In this document: positions 1-8,180 of the stretch, piece by piece
Numbering within the stretch: position 1 is the first letter of the stretch
Layout: the number at the start of each line of letters is the position of its first letter
DNA from: Microbacterium sp.
GTDB taxonomy: Bacteria; Actinomycetota; Actinomycetes; Actinomycetales; Microbacteriaceae
NCBI GenBank assembly: GCA_017306415.1
Contig: JAFKIL010000007.1
Location: 113,045-177,044, forward strand
Reading direction: 5' to 3'
DNA: 64,000 nucleotides
The notes under the pieces: generated by a model
The model's database searches: none
The model's input: the letters and a program-made list of their open reading frames with translations, nothing else
Told to the model about the DNA's origin: nothing
Position numbers and translations under genes: made by a program

Positions 1-35
1 GTGCGCAGATCCGGATGCGGCGCGATCGCGAAGCC

Positions 36-1691
36 TCAACCCCAGACCTGATAGCGGGCGGATGTGGCGTAGGTGCCGGCATCCCCGAGGTCGACGGTGA
101 GCTGAAGCGTCCATGTGCCTGCGATCGGAGCGATGGCAGCTGAGGTCCACCCTCCGGAGCTGTGGCGGGTGAAGGTGAGGGATACGCCGGACACGCTGTC
201 GGTTCCGATCGTTCCGCTGACCGCTTTCGGCTCGACGTCCGCCCCCGATGCCGACTCGAGGCGGACGGAGATCCGTTGCGGGCCGGTGTGGGTGGGATCG
301 ATCGTTATCACGGCGGATGCGGTGCCGACGGGGGCGGTGACGGTGGTCTCCGGGCCGTAGGTGGTCCGTGCGGGCGGCAGGGACACGAGGAGAGTGGTCA
401 CGATCACGACGACGATCGTGGCAGCGGCTTCGATCCCGACGAGCCGCTTCGCCCGGCGGCGTTCGATCGAGCCGTCCGGTGCCGCGCGTCGGATGAGCCG
501 GCGGTGCGAGATCACAGCCAGAACGAGAGCGACGGCGACCACGGCGAGCTTGACGAGGAGTGTCACGCCGTAAGCGGTCGCAGTGATCGATTCGACCGGA
601 TCGATCTGGCGCCACGCGAGGTATTCGCCGCTGATAATCAACGCCGCGACGCTCGAGAACGCGACCCTCGACCACCTCCGCATCGAGGTCAGGTCCGGCG
701 CCGCTCCGCTGATCGTGGGAAGCACGAGCGTCACCAGCGCGCAGAGGCCGCCGATCCACATCGACATCGCCGCGAGATGCACGACGGTGGCGGGAACAGC
801 CAGCCACCAGTCAGAGGCGCCGACCGCATGCCCGTCGACGGCGATCGTCACCAGGACTCCGACGGTCAGGGCCGCAGCAAGAGCGCGCTGTCCGCGCGCA
901 CCGCGTCGCGGACGCGTCATCCATGGCACGAGGGCGAGCAGCAGTGCAACGCGGACGAGCCCCGCGACCCCGCCCGCCTCGTGGAGCGTCGTCGCGAACC
1001 CGTCCAAGCGCACGATCCCCGGCCACCCGGACCCCGCCGCTGCAGGGCCGGCGATGAAGAGGCGCACGAGCGTTCCACACGCGACGAGCACCCAACCCGA
1101 CCACCTCAGCGTCGCCGCGGTCCGACCTTGTCGGGTGCGTGGCCACAGGACGAGGAGGGCGAGGACGGTGCCCCCGGCGATCGAGACCCCGAGGTAGACA
1201 GCCCCTTGCGCCACGCCGGCGATCACCTGAAGCGGATCGACCGTCGCCGGTGCGATGTCGGGCGCCACGGTCGGGTCGGCGTTCACCCCGAACCTGATCG
1301 CGCCCGTCACGATGTGGCCGTCAGCGGACACGACGCGGTAGCTCACGGTATACGCGCCGTCGGGCAGATCAGCGCGAAGGGGAACGATCACCTCGTGGCC
1401 ACCCGGGCCGAGCATCGCTGCGCCTCGCCCCGCGGCGCCACCCTTGTCGGAGACTGCCGCGGTGCCATCCGTCGGCAGCTGCACCGCTTCGTCGAAGGTG
1501 AAGGTCACTCGTGTGGGAGCGCTCGTCACGCGTGACCCGTCCTGCGGGTCGCTCGAGACGAGCACGGCGTGCGCCGAGGCGGGGGCTGCCACGGCGAGCA
1601 GCTGCCACAGCACCAGCACCGCCACGGCGGCAGCGGAGGCGAGCGACGCGCGTCGTCCGCCTCCGCGAACCATCCGTGCGCGGGAGGTCAC
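36..1691 (-). CDS. CopC-CopD fusion, copper resistance membrane protein
   Basis: Fused copper-handling protein of 551 aa. Residues 1-40 are a signal peptide ending in ASA, so the mature protein starts HAVLVSSDP, placing a histidine at the N-terminus as in CopC copper sites. A CopC beta-domain follows to about 135 and includes the SADGH motif. About eight hydrophobic helices (about 158-440) form the CopD domain, and a C-terminal beta-rich extracytoplasmic domain (about 450-551) resembles FixH/YtkA modules. It probably binds copper outside the membrane and passes it inward. The GTG start overlaps the stop of the upstream ycnI-like gene by 4 bp, so translation is coupled. It is the last gene of the DUF5134-ycnI-copCD operon. 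Family assignment is firm; transport direction is inferred from the family. Confidence 0.9.
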   Translation of the reverse strand: MTSRARMVRGGGRRASLASAAAVAVLVLWQLLAVAAPASAHAVLVSSDPQDGSRVTSAPTRVTFTFDEAVQLPTDGTAAVSDKGGAAGRGAAMLGPGGHEVIVPLRADLPDGAYTVSYRVVSADGHIVTGAIRFGVNADPTVAPDIAPATVDPLQVIAGVAQGAVYLGVSIAGGTVLALLVLWPRTRQGRTAATLRWSGWVLVACGTLVRLFIAGPAAAGSGWPGIVRLDGFATTLHEAGGVAGLVRVALLLALVPWMTRPRRGARGQRALAAALTVGVLVTIAVDGHAVGASDWWLAVPATVVHLAAMSMWIGGLCALVTLVLPTISGAAPDLTSMRRWSRVAFSSVAALIISGEYLAWRQIDPVESITATAYGVTLLVKLAVVAVALVLAVISHRRLIRRAAPDGSIERRRAKRLVGIEAAATIVVVIVTTLLVSLPPARTTYGPETTVTAPVGTASAVITIDPTHTGPQRISVRLESASGADVEPKAVSGTIGTDSVSGVSLTFTRHSSGGWTSAAIAPIAGTWTLQLTVDLGDAGTYATSARYQVWG

Positions 1692-2437
1692 TTGCTCTCG
1701 GTGGCCTTCGGACGGCTGCCCCGGATGAGTGCCACGATCGCCAGGATCAGGCCGAGCACGCCGGCGATGAGGCCGGCGATCCCGAGACCCAGTCCCGCTC
1801 CGGAGTCCGTCGAGCCGCTCATGTCCATCGCGCCCGCTTCGGCGGAGGGGCTCGCGGATGCCGCGCCGTGCGCGTCGGTGCTGGCGCCTGCCGCGGAGAC
1901 CGTCACCGTGGGCGCGGGATGCTCGGGCTCGGTGTCTCCCTGGGCGATCTGGTCCCAGTTCACGACGCTTCCATCGCTGTAGGTCTGCGCCGCGGGGAAG
2001 ACGAGCGAGTCCACCTTCGGGATCGGCCCCGCAGAGACGGCGAACGTGTCGAACTCGCCCGGCTTGATCCCCGGACCCGTAGCCGTCCAGGTCACGGACG
2101 TGACATACGTGGTGATCTTGTTGCCATCGTCATCGGTCTTCGGCTCCGGAAGGTTCGCTGTCGCGACCTGAGCCGTCCACCCGGTCTTCGGCTGCGTCGA
2201 GACCGAGATGATCGGCGTCTCCTTCGGGAAGGTCACCACCAGCTTCGTGGTCGAGGCCGTGTCCGACTCCGTCGGGACGCGGAAGGTGAGGACGGCATAG
2301 CCGCCCGCGGTCGGGTTGCCGTCGACACGGACGTGCGCTGATGCCGGACCGGCGACGGCGATCACGATCGCTGCCGCCACAGCCGCGGCAGCGCCGACGA
2401 TGCCGAGCCGTCGGCGCCGGGGGTGTGCTGTGCTCAT
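1688..2437 (-). CDS. YcnI-family (DUF1775) copper-associated secreted protein
   Basis: 249 aa. Residues 1-34 are a signal peptide ending ASA, followed directly by HVRVD, the N-terminal histidine typical of YcnI/DUF1775 copper-binding domains. The beta-rich DUF1775 domain runs to about residue 180, an Ala/Ser/Thr linker follows, and one C-terminal helix (about 215-240) ends in a basic tail, so the protein is membrane-anchored outside the cell. An AAAGGAAA ribosome site precedes the ATG. In Bacillus and actinobacteria such genes sit next to CopC/CopD genes, as here. The probable role is a periplasm-side copper chaperone for the CopCD protein; the partner is inferred from the operon. Confidence 0.9.
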   Translation of the reverse strand: MSTAHPRRRRLGIVGAAAAVAAAIVIAVAGPASAHVRVDGNPTAGGYAVLTFRVPTESDTASTTKLVVTFPKETPIISVSTQPKTGWTAQVATANLPEPKTDDDGNKITTYVTSVTWTATGPGIKPGEFDTFAVSAGPIPKVDSLVFPAAQTYSDGSVVNWDQIAQGDTEPEHPAPTVTVSAAGASTDAHGAASASPSAEAGAMDMSGSTDSGAGLGLGIAGLIAGVLGLILAIVALIRGSRPKATESK

Positions 2438-2469
2438 TGCGGTTTCCTTTCAGTGGTGGATGGGGGATC

Positions 2470-3120
2470 TCAGCCCATGACGAGGAACGAGGCGGCCATG
2501 CCGATCGCCATCACGAGGTTCAGGAGCGTCTGCGCTATCGGCGACAGGGGAGCGGTAGGGGTGGGGCCTTCGGGCGCGCGGACCAGATCGACGAGGAACC
2601 AGACGGCGGCGGCGACGAACATCGCGACGAACGCGACGGTGACGATCACGGCCCACACCGGCTGCGCCCACAGCCCGGTCATCACCGCGGTTCCCGCCCC
2701 GCCCATGTCCATGCCGCCCATGTCGTGCATGTGGTCGCCGGAGGTGCCGCCGCCCATCATCAGCGTCATCAGGACGCTCATCCAGACCATGGCCGCCATC
2801 ATCGCCGCGTGATAGACGAGGTAGCCGGTCCGATGATGGTGGCCCGGTCCTTCGGGGCCGGCATGGGTCTGCGGGCGCAGCACCGCGAGCCCCACGTACC
2901 AGAGGGCTGCGGCGGTGAACACGACGATCTGCAGGAGTGCCGGGATCGCCATGGACCACGCCCACGGCATGACGGCCATCGAGACGCTCATGAGCACATG
3001 GGCGAAGTAGGAGCCGCGGTCCGTCCATGTGCGTGACCGCACCAGCGCGACAAGCGATACGACGCCGGTCGCGCCGAAGCACACCGTGAACACCCAAGCG
3101 AGCACGGGATCCGGAATCAT
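2470..3120 (-). CDS. DUF5134 membrane protein of the copper operon
   Basis: 216-aa integral membrane protein with about six hydrophobic segments. A His/Met-rich stretch near residues 130-142 (HMHDMGGMDMGG) is the kind of sequence that binds copper. It matches the DUF5134 type of actinobacterial membrane protein; the biochemical function is unknown. It is the first gene of the DUF5134-ycnI-copCD operon. No ribosome site precedes the ATG. Instead TAGAGT lies exactly 6 nt upstream (3127-3132), which fits a leaderless transcript starting at the ATG. That -10 box lies inside a dyad also found before the copper repressor gene, so expression is probably copper-controlled. Confidence 0.8.
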   Translation of the reverse strand: MIPDPVLAWVFTVCFGATGVVSLVALVRSRTWTDRGSYFAHVLMSVSMAVMPWAWSMAIPALLQIVVFTAAALWYVGLAVLRPQTHAGPEGPGHHHRTGYLVYHAAMMAAMVWMSVLMTLMMGGGTSGDHMHDMGGMDMGGAGTAVMTGLWAQPVWAVIVTVAFVAMFVAAAVWFLVDLVRAPEGPTPTAPLSPIAQTLLNLVMAIGMAASFLVMG

Positions 3121-3127
3121 GAAATAA

Positions 3128-3144
3128 CTCTACATTACGTAGAG
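3128..3144. promoter_or_regulatory. Predicted copper operator over a leaderless promoter
   Basis: Perfect inverted repeat CTCTAC-N5-GTAGAG in the 34-bp gap between copA and the DUF5134 gene. It covers the presumed -10 box (TAGAGT, minus strand, 3132-3127) of the DUF5134 operon. The first 15 bases follow the pattern CTCTACAnnACGTAG, which recurs at 7728-7742 between copZ and the repressor gene. The dyad shape fits BlaI/CopY-family operators; binding is inferred. Confidence 0.7.
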
Positions 3145-3154
3145 CTAATTCATC

Positions 3155-5416
3155 TCATCGGCGCAGTCGCGCGGATCGCAGGCGAAGGCTGTTCCAGACC
3201 ACGAGGACGGAGGAGAGAGACATGGCCGCCGCTGAGATGAGCGGATTGAGCAGCCCCGCGGCCGCGATCGGAATGGCGGCGATGTTGTAGGCGAACGCCC
3301 ACACGAGATTGCCGCGAATGGTGCGCAGGGTGCGCTGGGCGAGTGCGATCGCGTCCGCGACGACAGTGAGGTCGTCACGCACCAGCACGATGTCGGCCGA
3401 CTTGATGGCGATGTCGGTGCCGCTGACGACGGCCATTCCGAGTTCGGCGGTCCCGAGGGCGGCTGCGTCATTGATGCCGTCACCGACCATCGCGACGCGG
3501 TGCCCATCGCCCTGCAGGCCCTCGATCGTGCGCGCCTTCTCGGTCGGGAGCACGCCGGCCCGCACATCCTCGATGCCCAGCTCGGCCCCGACCCGCTGCG
3601 CTGCGGCCGGACTGTCGCCGGTCAGGAGAACGGTGTGCAGCCCCATGGCCGTCAGTCGCTCGACCGCGTCGCGCGCCGTCGGCCGCACCTCGTCGACGAC
3701 CGTGGCGATGCCGACGACCCGGCTGTCACGGACGACGAAGATCACGGATGAACCGTCGTCCGCCGCATCCGCAATCAGCGAGGCGGCCCATTCCGGCTCT
3801 CCGATCCCGAGATGGGCGAGGAGCGCCGGTCCGCCCACGGCGACATCCCTCCCGTCGACGACGCCTGCGGCGCCGAGTCCCGGGAGGGTGCGGAGCTCGC
3901 TCGGCTCGGGGAGATCGGTCGCGCGGCCGTGGACGTGCGCGACGATCGCCGCCCCGACCGGATGCTCCGACCCGGTCTCCACCGCCGCGGCGATCCGGAG
4001 CACCTCGAGCTCGTCCAGCCCGGGGGCGACCGCGGTCGACGTCACACGCAGCGTGCTGAGCGTCAGGGTGCCCGTCTTGTCGAGCACGACCGTGTCGATC
4101 CGTCCGGATGCCTCGAGCGCGGCCTGGCCCTTGATGAGGATGCCCAGCTGCGCGCCGCGGCCGACCCCGACCATGAGCGCGGTCGGGGTGGCCAGACCCA
4201 GCGCGCACGGGCACGCGATGATGAGGACCGAGATCCCGATGCCGACGGCACGGGTCGGGGAGGCGCCGCCGAGCAGCCAGCCCGCGGTGACGAGTGCTGC
4301 GAGAACGATCACCGAAGGGACGAACCACTGCACGACGGTGTCGACGAGTGCCTGCACGCGCGCCTTCGACGCCTGCGCGTGCTCGGCCATCGCGGTCATC
4401 TGCGCCAGCTGGGTGTTCGCTCCGATGGCGGATGCGGTCAGCACGAGCCGGCCGTCGCGGCTGATCGACCCGGCGGCGACGATGTCGCCCGGCCCGAGGT
4501 CGCGCGGGACGGGCTCGCCGCTGAGAGCGCTCGTGTCGACGGCGGCACGGCCCTCGACGATGGTGCCGTCCGCGGGGATCGCCTCGCCGGCGCGGACGAC
4601 GATCAGATCTCGCGGGCGGAGCGCGGCGGCGGGGATGACGCTCTCGACGCCGTCTCGGACGACGCGCGCGGTATCCGGTGCGAGAGCGGACAGTGCGTCC
4701 AGCACGTCCCCCGCGCGGCGGCGGGAGCGGGTCTCGAAGTAGCGGCCGGCCAGCTGGAACGTGGTCATACCGGCCGCGACGTCGAGGTAGATGGAGCTCG
4801 CCCCGGCGGGCGTCATCCCGTAGCCGAGCCAGTAGGTGCCGGCGTCCTCGCCCATCAGCGCGGTCGCGCAGGCCCAGCCGAAGGAGACCACGATCCCGAG
4901 GGAGACGAGTGTGTCCATCGTCACCGATCCGTGGCGCAGGTTGCGAAGGGTCGCGCGATGGAACGGCCATGCCGCCCACGTCACGATCGGGATCGCGAGG
5001 ACGATGCACAAGAGCTCCCAGCCGGGGAAGCGCAGCCTCGGAACCAGCGCGAGCACCAGGGTCAGATCCATCAGCGGGAACGCGAGCAGCGCCGAGACGA
5101 GCAGGCGCCGCCGGAGCGAAACGATGCGGTCGAGGGACGCGCGACGCGACCACTCGTCGTCGCCGTCCACGCGCACGGCGGCGTCGTAGCCGGCCTTGCG
5201 CACGGCCGCGACGGCCTCGTCGGCACGATCGGCGCGCAGGCCCGCGACCATCGCCCGCTCGGTCGCGTAGTTCACGGTGGCGGTCGCGCCGTCGACCTTG
5301 TTGAGCGCCCGCTCCACCCGGCCCGCGCAGGCGGCGCAGGTCATCCCGCCGATCGACAGCTCGAGCACGCTCGTTGGCGCGTCGACGGCCGTGGTCTCCG
5401 CGATCTGTGCACTCAT
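3155..5416 (-). CDS. copA: Copper-exporting P1B-type ATPase
   Basis: 753-aa heavy-metal ATPase that uses ATP to pump copper out of the cytoplasm. An N-terminal HMA domain carries GGMTCAAC (CxxC copper site, about residues 23-30). The membrane CPC motif (ACPCALGLATP) is at about 400, the phosphorylated aspartate in DKTGTLT at about 445, and SEHPVG and GDGINDAAAL of the ATP-binding and hinge regions follow. These mark the CopA (P1B-1) type. The chosen ATG begins just before the HMA domain and overlaps the end of the ctaG/copD-like gene by 4 bp; the open frame runs far upstream but does not match the family there. It is the third gene of copZ-ctaG/copD-copA. Confidence 0.95.
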   Translation of the reverse strand: MSAQIAETTAVDAPTSVLELSIGGMTCAACAGRVERALNKVDGATATVNYATERAMVAGLRADRADEAVAAVRKAGYDAAVRVDGDDEWSRRASLDRIVSLRRRLLVSALLAFPLMDLTLVLALVPRLRFPGWELLCIVLAIPIVTWAAWPFHRATLRNLRHGSVTMDTLVSLGIVVSFGWACATALMGEDAGTYWLGYGMTPAGASSIYLDVAAGMTTFQLAGRYFETRSRRRAGDVLDALSALAPDTARVVRDGVESVIPAAALRPRDLIVVRAGEAIPADGTIVEGRAAVDTSALSGEPVPRDLGPGDIVAAGSISRDGRLVLTASAIGANTQLAQMTAMAEHAQASKARVQALVDTVVQWFVPSVIVLAALVTAGWLLGGASPTRAVGIGISVLIIACPCALGLATPTALMVGVGRGAQLGILIKGQAALEASGRIDTVVLDKTGTLTLSTLRVTSTAVAPGLDELEVLRIAAAVETGSEHPVGAAIVAHVHGRATDLPEPSELRTLPGLGAAGVVDGRDVAVGGPALLAHLGIGEPEWAASLIADAADDGSSVIFVVRDSRVVGIATVVDEVRPTARDAVERLTAMGLHTVLLTGDSPAAAQRVGAELGIEDVRAGVLPTEKARTIEGLQGDGHRVAMVGDGINDAAALGTAELGMAVVSGTDIAIKSADIVLVRDDLTVVADAIALAQRTLRTIRGNLVWAFAYNIAAIPIAAAGLLNPLISAAAMSLSSVLVVWNSLRLRSARLRR

Positions 5417-7482
5417 GGCTGGCTCTCCTCGGAAGGGGATGTGGCGGGCGTCGTCACCGCGGTGGGCTGGCGACCGTGCGAGCGCTCCTCGAGCTCTCGC
5501 AGCATCCGGTTGTAGGCCTCGAAGTCGTCGTCGAGCCCGGTATCCATGTGACGGTCCTTGCGTCGCGCCTCGCGCTGGTCCTGTCGCGCCCACTGGATGC
5601 CGAGCGCGACGACGACGATCAGCAGGGGGATCTCGCCGCCGGCCCACGCGATGCCGCCGCCGACGTACTGCGTCGACATCAGGTCGCCCATCCAGGTGGG
5701 GTCGACCGTCTTGTAGAAGTTGGCGGCGACAGGAACGGCGGCGGTCATCAGGATGACGCCGAAGAACGCGTGGAACGGCATCGCCGCGAGCGTGAACCCG
5801 AGCTTGCCGATCGGCGGGAGCGGTCGCGGAGGTCTGTCGACCCCGATGATGAGGGCGAAGAAGAGGTAGCCGATCGCGAGGAACTCGACGTCCATGAGGC
5901 GGTGCGCCCAGTGGTAGCGGATGAAGGTCTCGAACAGCGGCGAGAAGTACAGGACGTAGTAGGTCGCGATGTAGACCACGAAGACGCGCAGGGGATGGAA
6001 GACCAGCCGGAGCCCGTCCCAGTGCAGAACCGCAGTGATCCACTCGTGCGGGCCGGCGGCCTCGCCGCGCGCCGCGGGCCGGGTGGCCCGCAGCATCAGC
6101 GTGATCACGCCGCCAAGCACGAGGAAGACCGGCGCGAGCATGTTCAGCGTCATGTGCGCGGCCATGTGGACGGCGAAGCTCGCACCCGCGTACTTGCCGA
6201 CGCCCGAGCTCGTGGCGATGACCACGATCACCCAGCCGAGCACCCAGGCGGCGGTGCGGCCGGCGGGCCACGCGTCACCACGGCGACGGAGGCGCGCGAC
6301 CGCGAAGAGGTAGACCGCCACGGCGGCGACGGCGATGCCGAGGAACAGGATGTTCGGGCGCCACTGCACGGCGAGAGCTGCGAAGGTCGGGGCGCCGGGA
6401 AGGTCGTAGCCGAAGTAGAGCTGCTCGATGCTCGTGGGGGTGAAGTACACGGGCGGCGGCACGCGCAGCATCGCAGCGGTGAGCCCGGCGTAACCCGCAG
6501 CCGAGACGACGCCGAGCGTCAGGGCGACCCTGATGGTGCGATCGGTGAGCGCGTTTCGTCGCAGCCAGAGCACGACCAGGACGGCCCCGACCGCGATGAG
6601 CACCAGCGCGCGCAGGCCGATCAGAAGCGCTGTCGGGTTCGTCCCGCCCGGCCCGGCGAGCTTGAAGAGCGTGATGACGACGTCCGACAGCACGATGATC
6701 GTCCAGGATCCCGCTGAGACCAGCCACGTCCGTCGGAGGGTCACGGGCCGCAGCAGCCGCCCGCCGGCGACCCGCAGGGCGAGGACGACGATCGTCCCGA
6801 ACAGCGCCGCGGCGGCGAGCGTCTGGAAGGTCGCGGCATCCGACCCGTAGTCGTGGTCAGGGCCCACCAGCACCTGGCCGACGACGACGGGGGCGAGCAG
6901 GGAGAGCGCCGACAGTGCGAGCGGGACGAGGAGCCCGGTCCATCGCTGTGCGAACTGGATGCAGATCGTCACGGTCGTCATGAGGAGGAACACGACGATC
7001 CATGCCGCGGGGAGGTAGGTCGCCTGGATCAGGTAGGCGAGCCCGCCGGGGATGAACAGCTGCGACAGCGAGGCGCCGTTCGCGTCGGCGGCATCCACTC
7101 CGATCATCACCGCAGCAAGGATCGCCCAGGTGAGCGAGGCGATGCGGGCGATCCGCCACTCCGGCTCCGTGTCGACGTCGAGGCGGCGACGTCCGGGACG
7201 GCCGAGCACGAACATCAGGGCGACCAGCGAGCCGGTCGTCACCCAGCCGGCGAGGTCGACAGCGGTGCGCAGTCCCGACGCCAGCATCGCGGTCAGGGAG
7301 CCGGGGTAGCCGCGGAAAAGCTTCGCGTACCACGTGTCGCCCGCCATCGCCGTCGTGAGGAGTGGCACGGCGAAAGCGAGCACGACGAAGACCACCGCGA
7401 TCGCCACGATCCCGGCGCGGTTCCGCCGGATCGTCGGGCGCTGATACGCCTTCAGCTCGACGTGTGCGTCGCCCGTCGTCAC
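5413..7482 (-). CDS. CopD/CtaG-type bifunctional copper membrane protein
   Basis: 689-aa polytopic membrane protein with many hydrophobic helices. The N-terminal half (about 1-300) is of CopD type and the C-terminal half (about 430-690) matches the caa3_CtaG family linked to cytochrome c oxidase assembly, with several conserved His residues (for example HMAAHMTLN and FIRYHWAHRLMD). This fused layout is common in actinobacteria and usually sits with copper genes. The probable role is copper uptake or delivery to the CuB site of cytochrome oxidase. The GTG start overlaps the copZ stop by 4 bp, and its own end overlaps the copA start by 4 bp, so the three genes are translationally coupled. Confidence 0.85.
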   Translation of the reverse strand: MTTGDAHVELKAYQRPTIRRNRAGIVAIAVVFVVLAFAVPLLTTAMAGDTWYAKLFRGYPGSLTAMLASGLRTAVDLAGWVTTGSLVALMFVLGRPGRRRLDVDTEPEWRIARIASLTWAILAAVMIGVDAADANGASLSQLFIPGGLAYLIQATYLPAAWIVVFLLMTTVTICIQFAQRWTGLLVPLALSALSLLAPVVVGQVLVGPDHDYGSDAATFQTLAAAALFGTIVVLALRVAGGRLLRPVTLRRTWLVSAGSWTIIVLSDVVITLFKLAGPGGTNPTALLIGLRALVLIAVGAVLVVLWLRRNALTDRTIRVALTLGVVSAAGYAGLTAAMLRVPPPVYFTPTSIEQLYFGYDLPGAPTFAALAVQWRPNILFLGIAVAAVAVYLFAVARLRRRGDAWPAGRTAAWVLGWVIVVIATSSGVGKYAGASFAVHMAAHMTLNMLAPVFLVLGGVITLMLRATRPAARGEAAGPHEWITAVLHWDGLRLVFHPLRVFVVYIATYYVLYFSPLFETFIRYHWAHRLMDVEFLAIGYLFFALIIGVDRPPRPLPPIGKLGFTLAAMPFHAFFGVILMTAAVPVAANFYKTVDPTWMGDLMSTQYVGGGIAWAGGEIPLLIVVVALGIQWARQDQREARRKDRHMDTGLDDDFEAYNRMLRELEERSHGRQPTAVTTPATSPSEESQP

Positions 7483-7700
7483 GCGCGGATGCGGTAGCCG
7501 ACCTCTTCGACGGCTGTGGGGACGGACGATGCGGCGAACTCGGTGCTGTGGTCCACCTCGACCCGGCCGGAGGCGAGGTCCACCTCCACCGCCTCCACGC
7601 CCGGGAGCTCGGCCAGCGCCTCGGTGACAGACGCGCGGCAGTGCTCGCAGGTCATCCCCTCCACCTCGAACACGCTCCGTGAGGTGCCGTTCGCAGACAT
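7479..7700 (-). CDS. copZ: Copper chaperone, HMA domain protein
   Basis: 73-aa cytoplasmic single-domain heavy-metal-associated protein. The motif EGMTCEHCRASV (about residues 14-25) contains the CxxC copper site, and the length is normal for CopZ. It should bind Cu(I) and hand it to the N-terminal domain of CopA, encoded two genes downstream. It is the first gene of the copZ-ctaG/copD-copA operon. A purine-rich AAAGGGGAAG stretch precedes the ATG. The promoter lies in the divergent region shared with the BlaI/CopY-type regulator, where the predicted operator is found. Confidence 0.9.
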   Translation of the reverse strand: MSANGTSRSVFEVEGMTCEHCRASVTEALAELPGVEAVEVDLASGRVEVDHSTEFAASSVPTAVEEVGYRIRA

Positions 7701-7727
7701 GGCTTCCCCTTTCTGGTCGCTTCAGAT

Positions 7728-7750
7728 CTCTACAGCACGTAGTTTACGTG
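7728..7750. promoter_or_regulatory. Predicted operator between copZ and the repressor gene
   Basis: Two overlapping dyads. CTCTACAGCACGTAG (7728-7742) matches the first 15 bases of the operator at 3128-3144 except at the two central variable positions. CACGTA-N3-TACGTG (7736-7750) is a perfect inverted repeat. The site lies between the divergent starts of copZ and the BlaI-type gene, where it could control both. A -10-like TAGAAT for the regulator lies downstream at 7779-7784. Confidence 0.7.
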
Positions 7751-7801
7751 GTGAAACCCGAGCCAGCTCCACATCTCGTAGAATCGCGTGTGGAGGTGGC
7801 C

Positions 7802-8176
7802 ATGGCCGGCATCAGAACGAGGAACCGCGGTGAGCTCGAAGGCGCCATCCTGCGCATCCTCCGACAGAGCACGACCCCGATGAGCGCGAACGAGATCAGG
7901 GATGCCGTAACGGGTGAGACTCCCGCGACGACGACCGTGCTGACCGCGCTCGACAGGCTGTACGACAAGGGCGACGTGATCCGGTTCCAGGAATCGCCCC
8001 GTAAGGTGCGGTTCGCTGCCGCCCAGAGCGCGGCGGAGAGCGCCAGTGCCGCGATGCTTCTCGCTCTCGAGCAGAACGAGGATCGGCGCGCCGTGCTCCT
8101 GAAATTCGCCGGTGATCTCGGGGACGCCGACGCCCAGCTCCTGCGGTCGGCGCTGAAGCCGCGCCGTGGAGAGTAG
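7802..8176 (+). CDS. BlaI/MecI/CopY-family transcriptional repressor
   Basis: 124-aa winged-helix repressor. The segment GELEGAILRILRQSTTPMSA begins the DNA-binding domain, and TTTVLTALDRLYDKGDVIR is the recognition and wing region of BlaI/CopY proteins. A shorter C-terminal part should dimerise. The ATG is preceded by GGAGG at 7792-7796 with 5-nt spacing. A frame-compatible GTG at 7790 exists, but the Shine-Dalgarno site favours the ATG. It is divergent from copZ with the shared dyad between them and overlaps or abuts a protease gene downstream. Copper operons of actinobacteria are often controlled by such regulators; the ligand here is inferred from neighbours. Confidence 0.88.
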   Translation: MAGIRTRNRGELEGAILRILRQSTTPMSANEIRDAVTGETPATTTVLTALDRLYDKGDVIRFQESPRKVRFAAAQSAAESASAAMLLALEQNEDRRAVLLKFAGDLGDADAQLLRSALKPRRGE

Positions 8177-8180
8177 CGGA

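Noticed and set aside
5417-6271. Upstream extension of copA
   Set aside because: The extension is out of frame with, and inside, the certain ctaG/copD gene and has an Arg-rich composition without a family match. The ATG at 5416 sits at the HMA domain.
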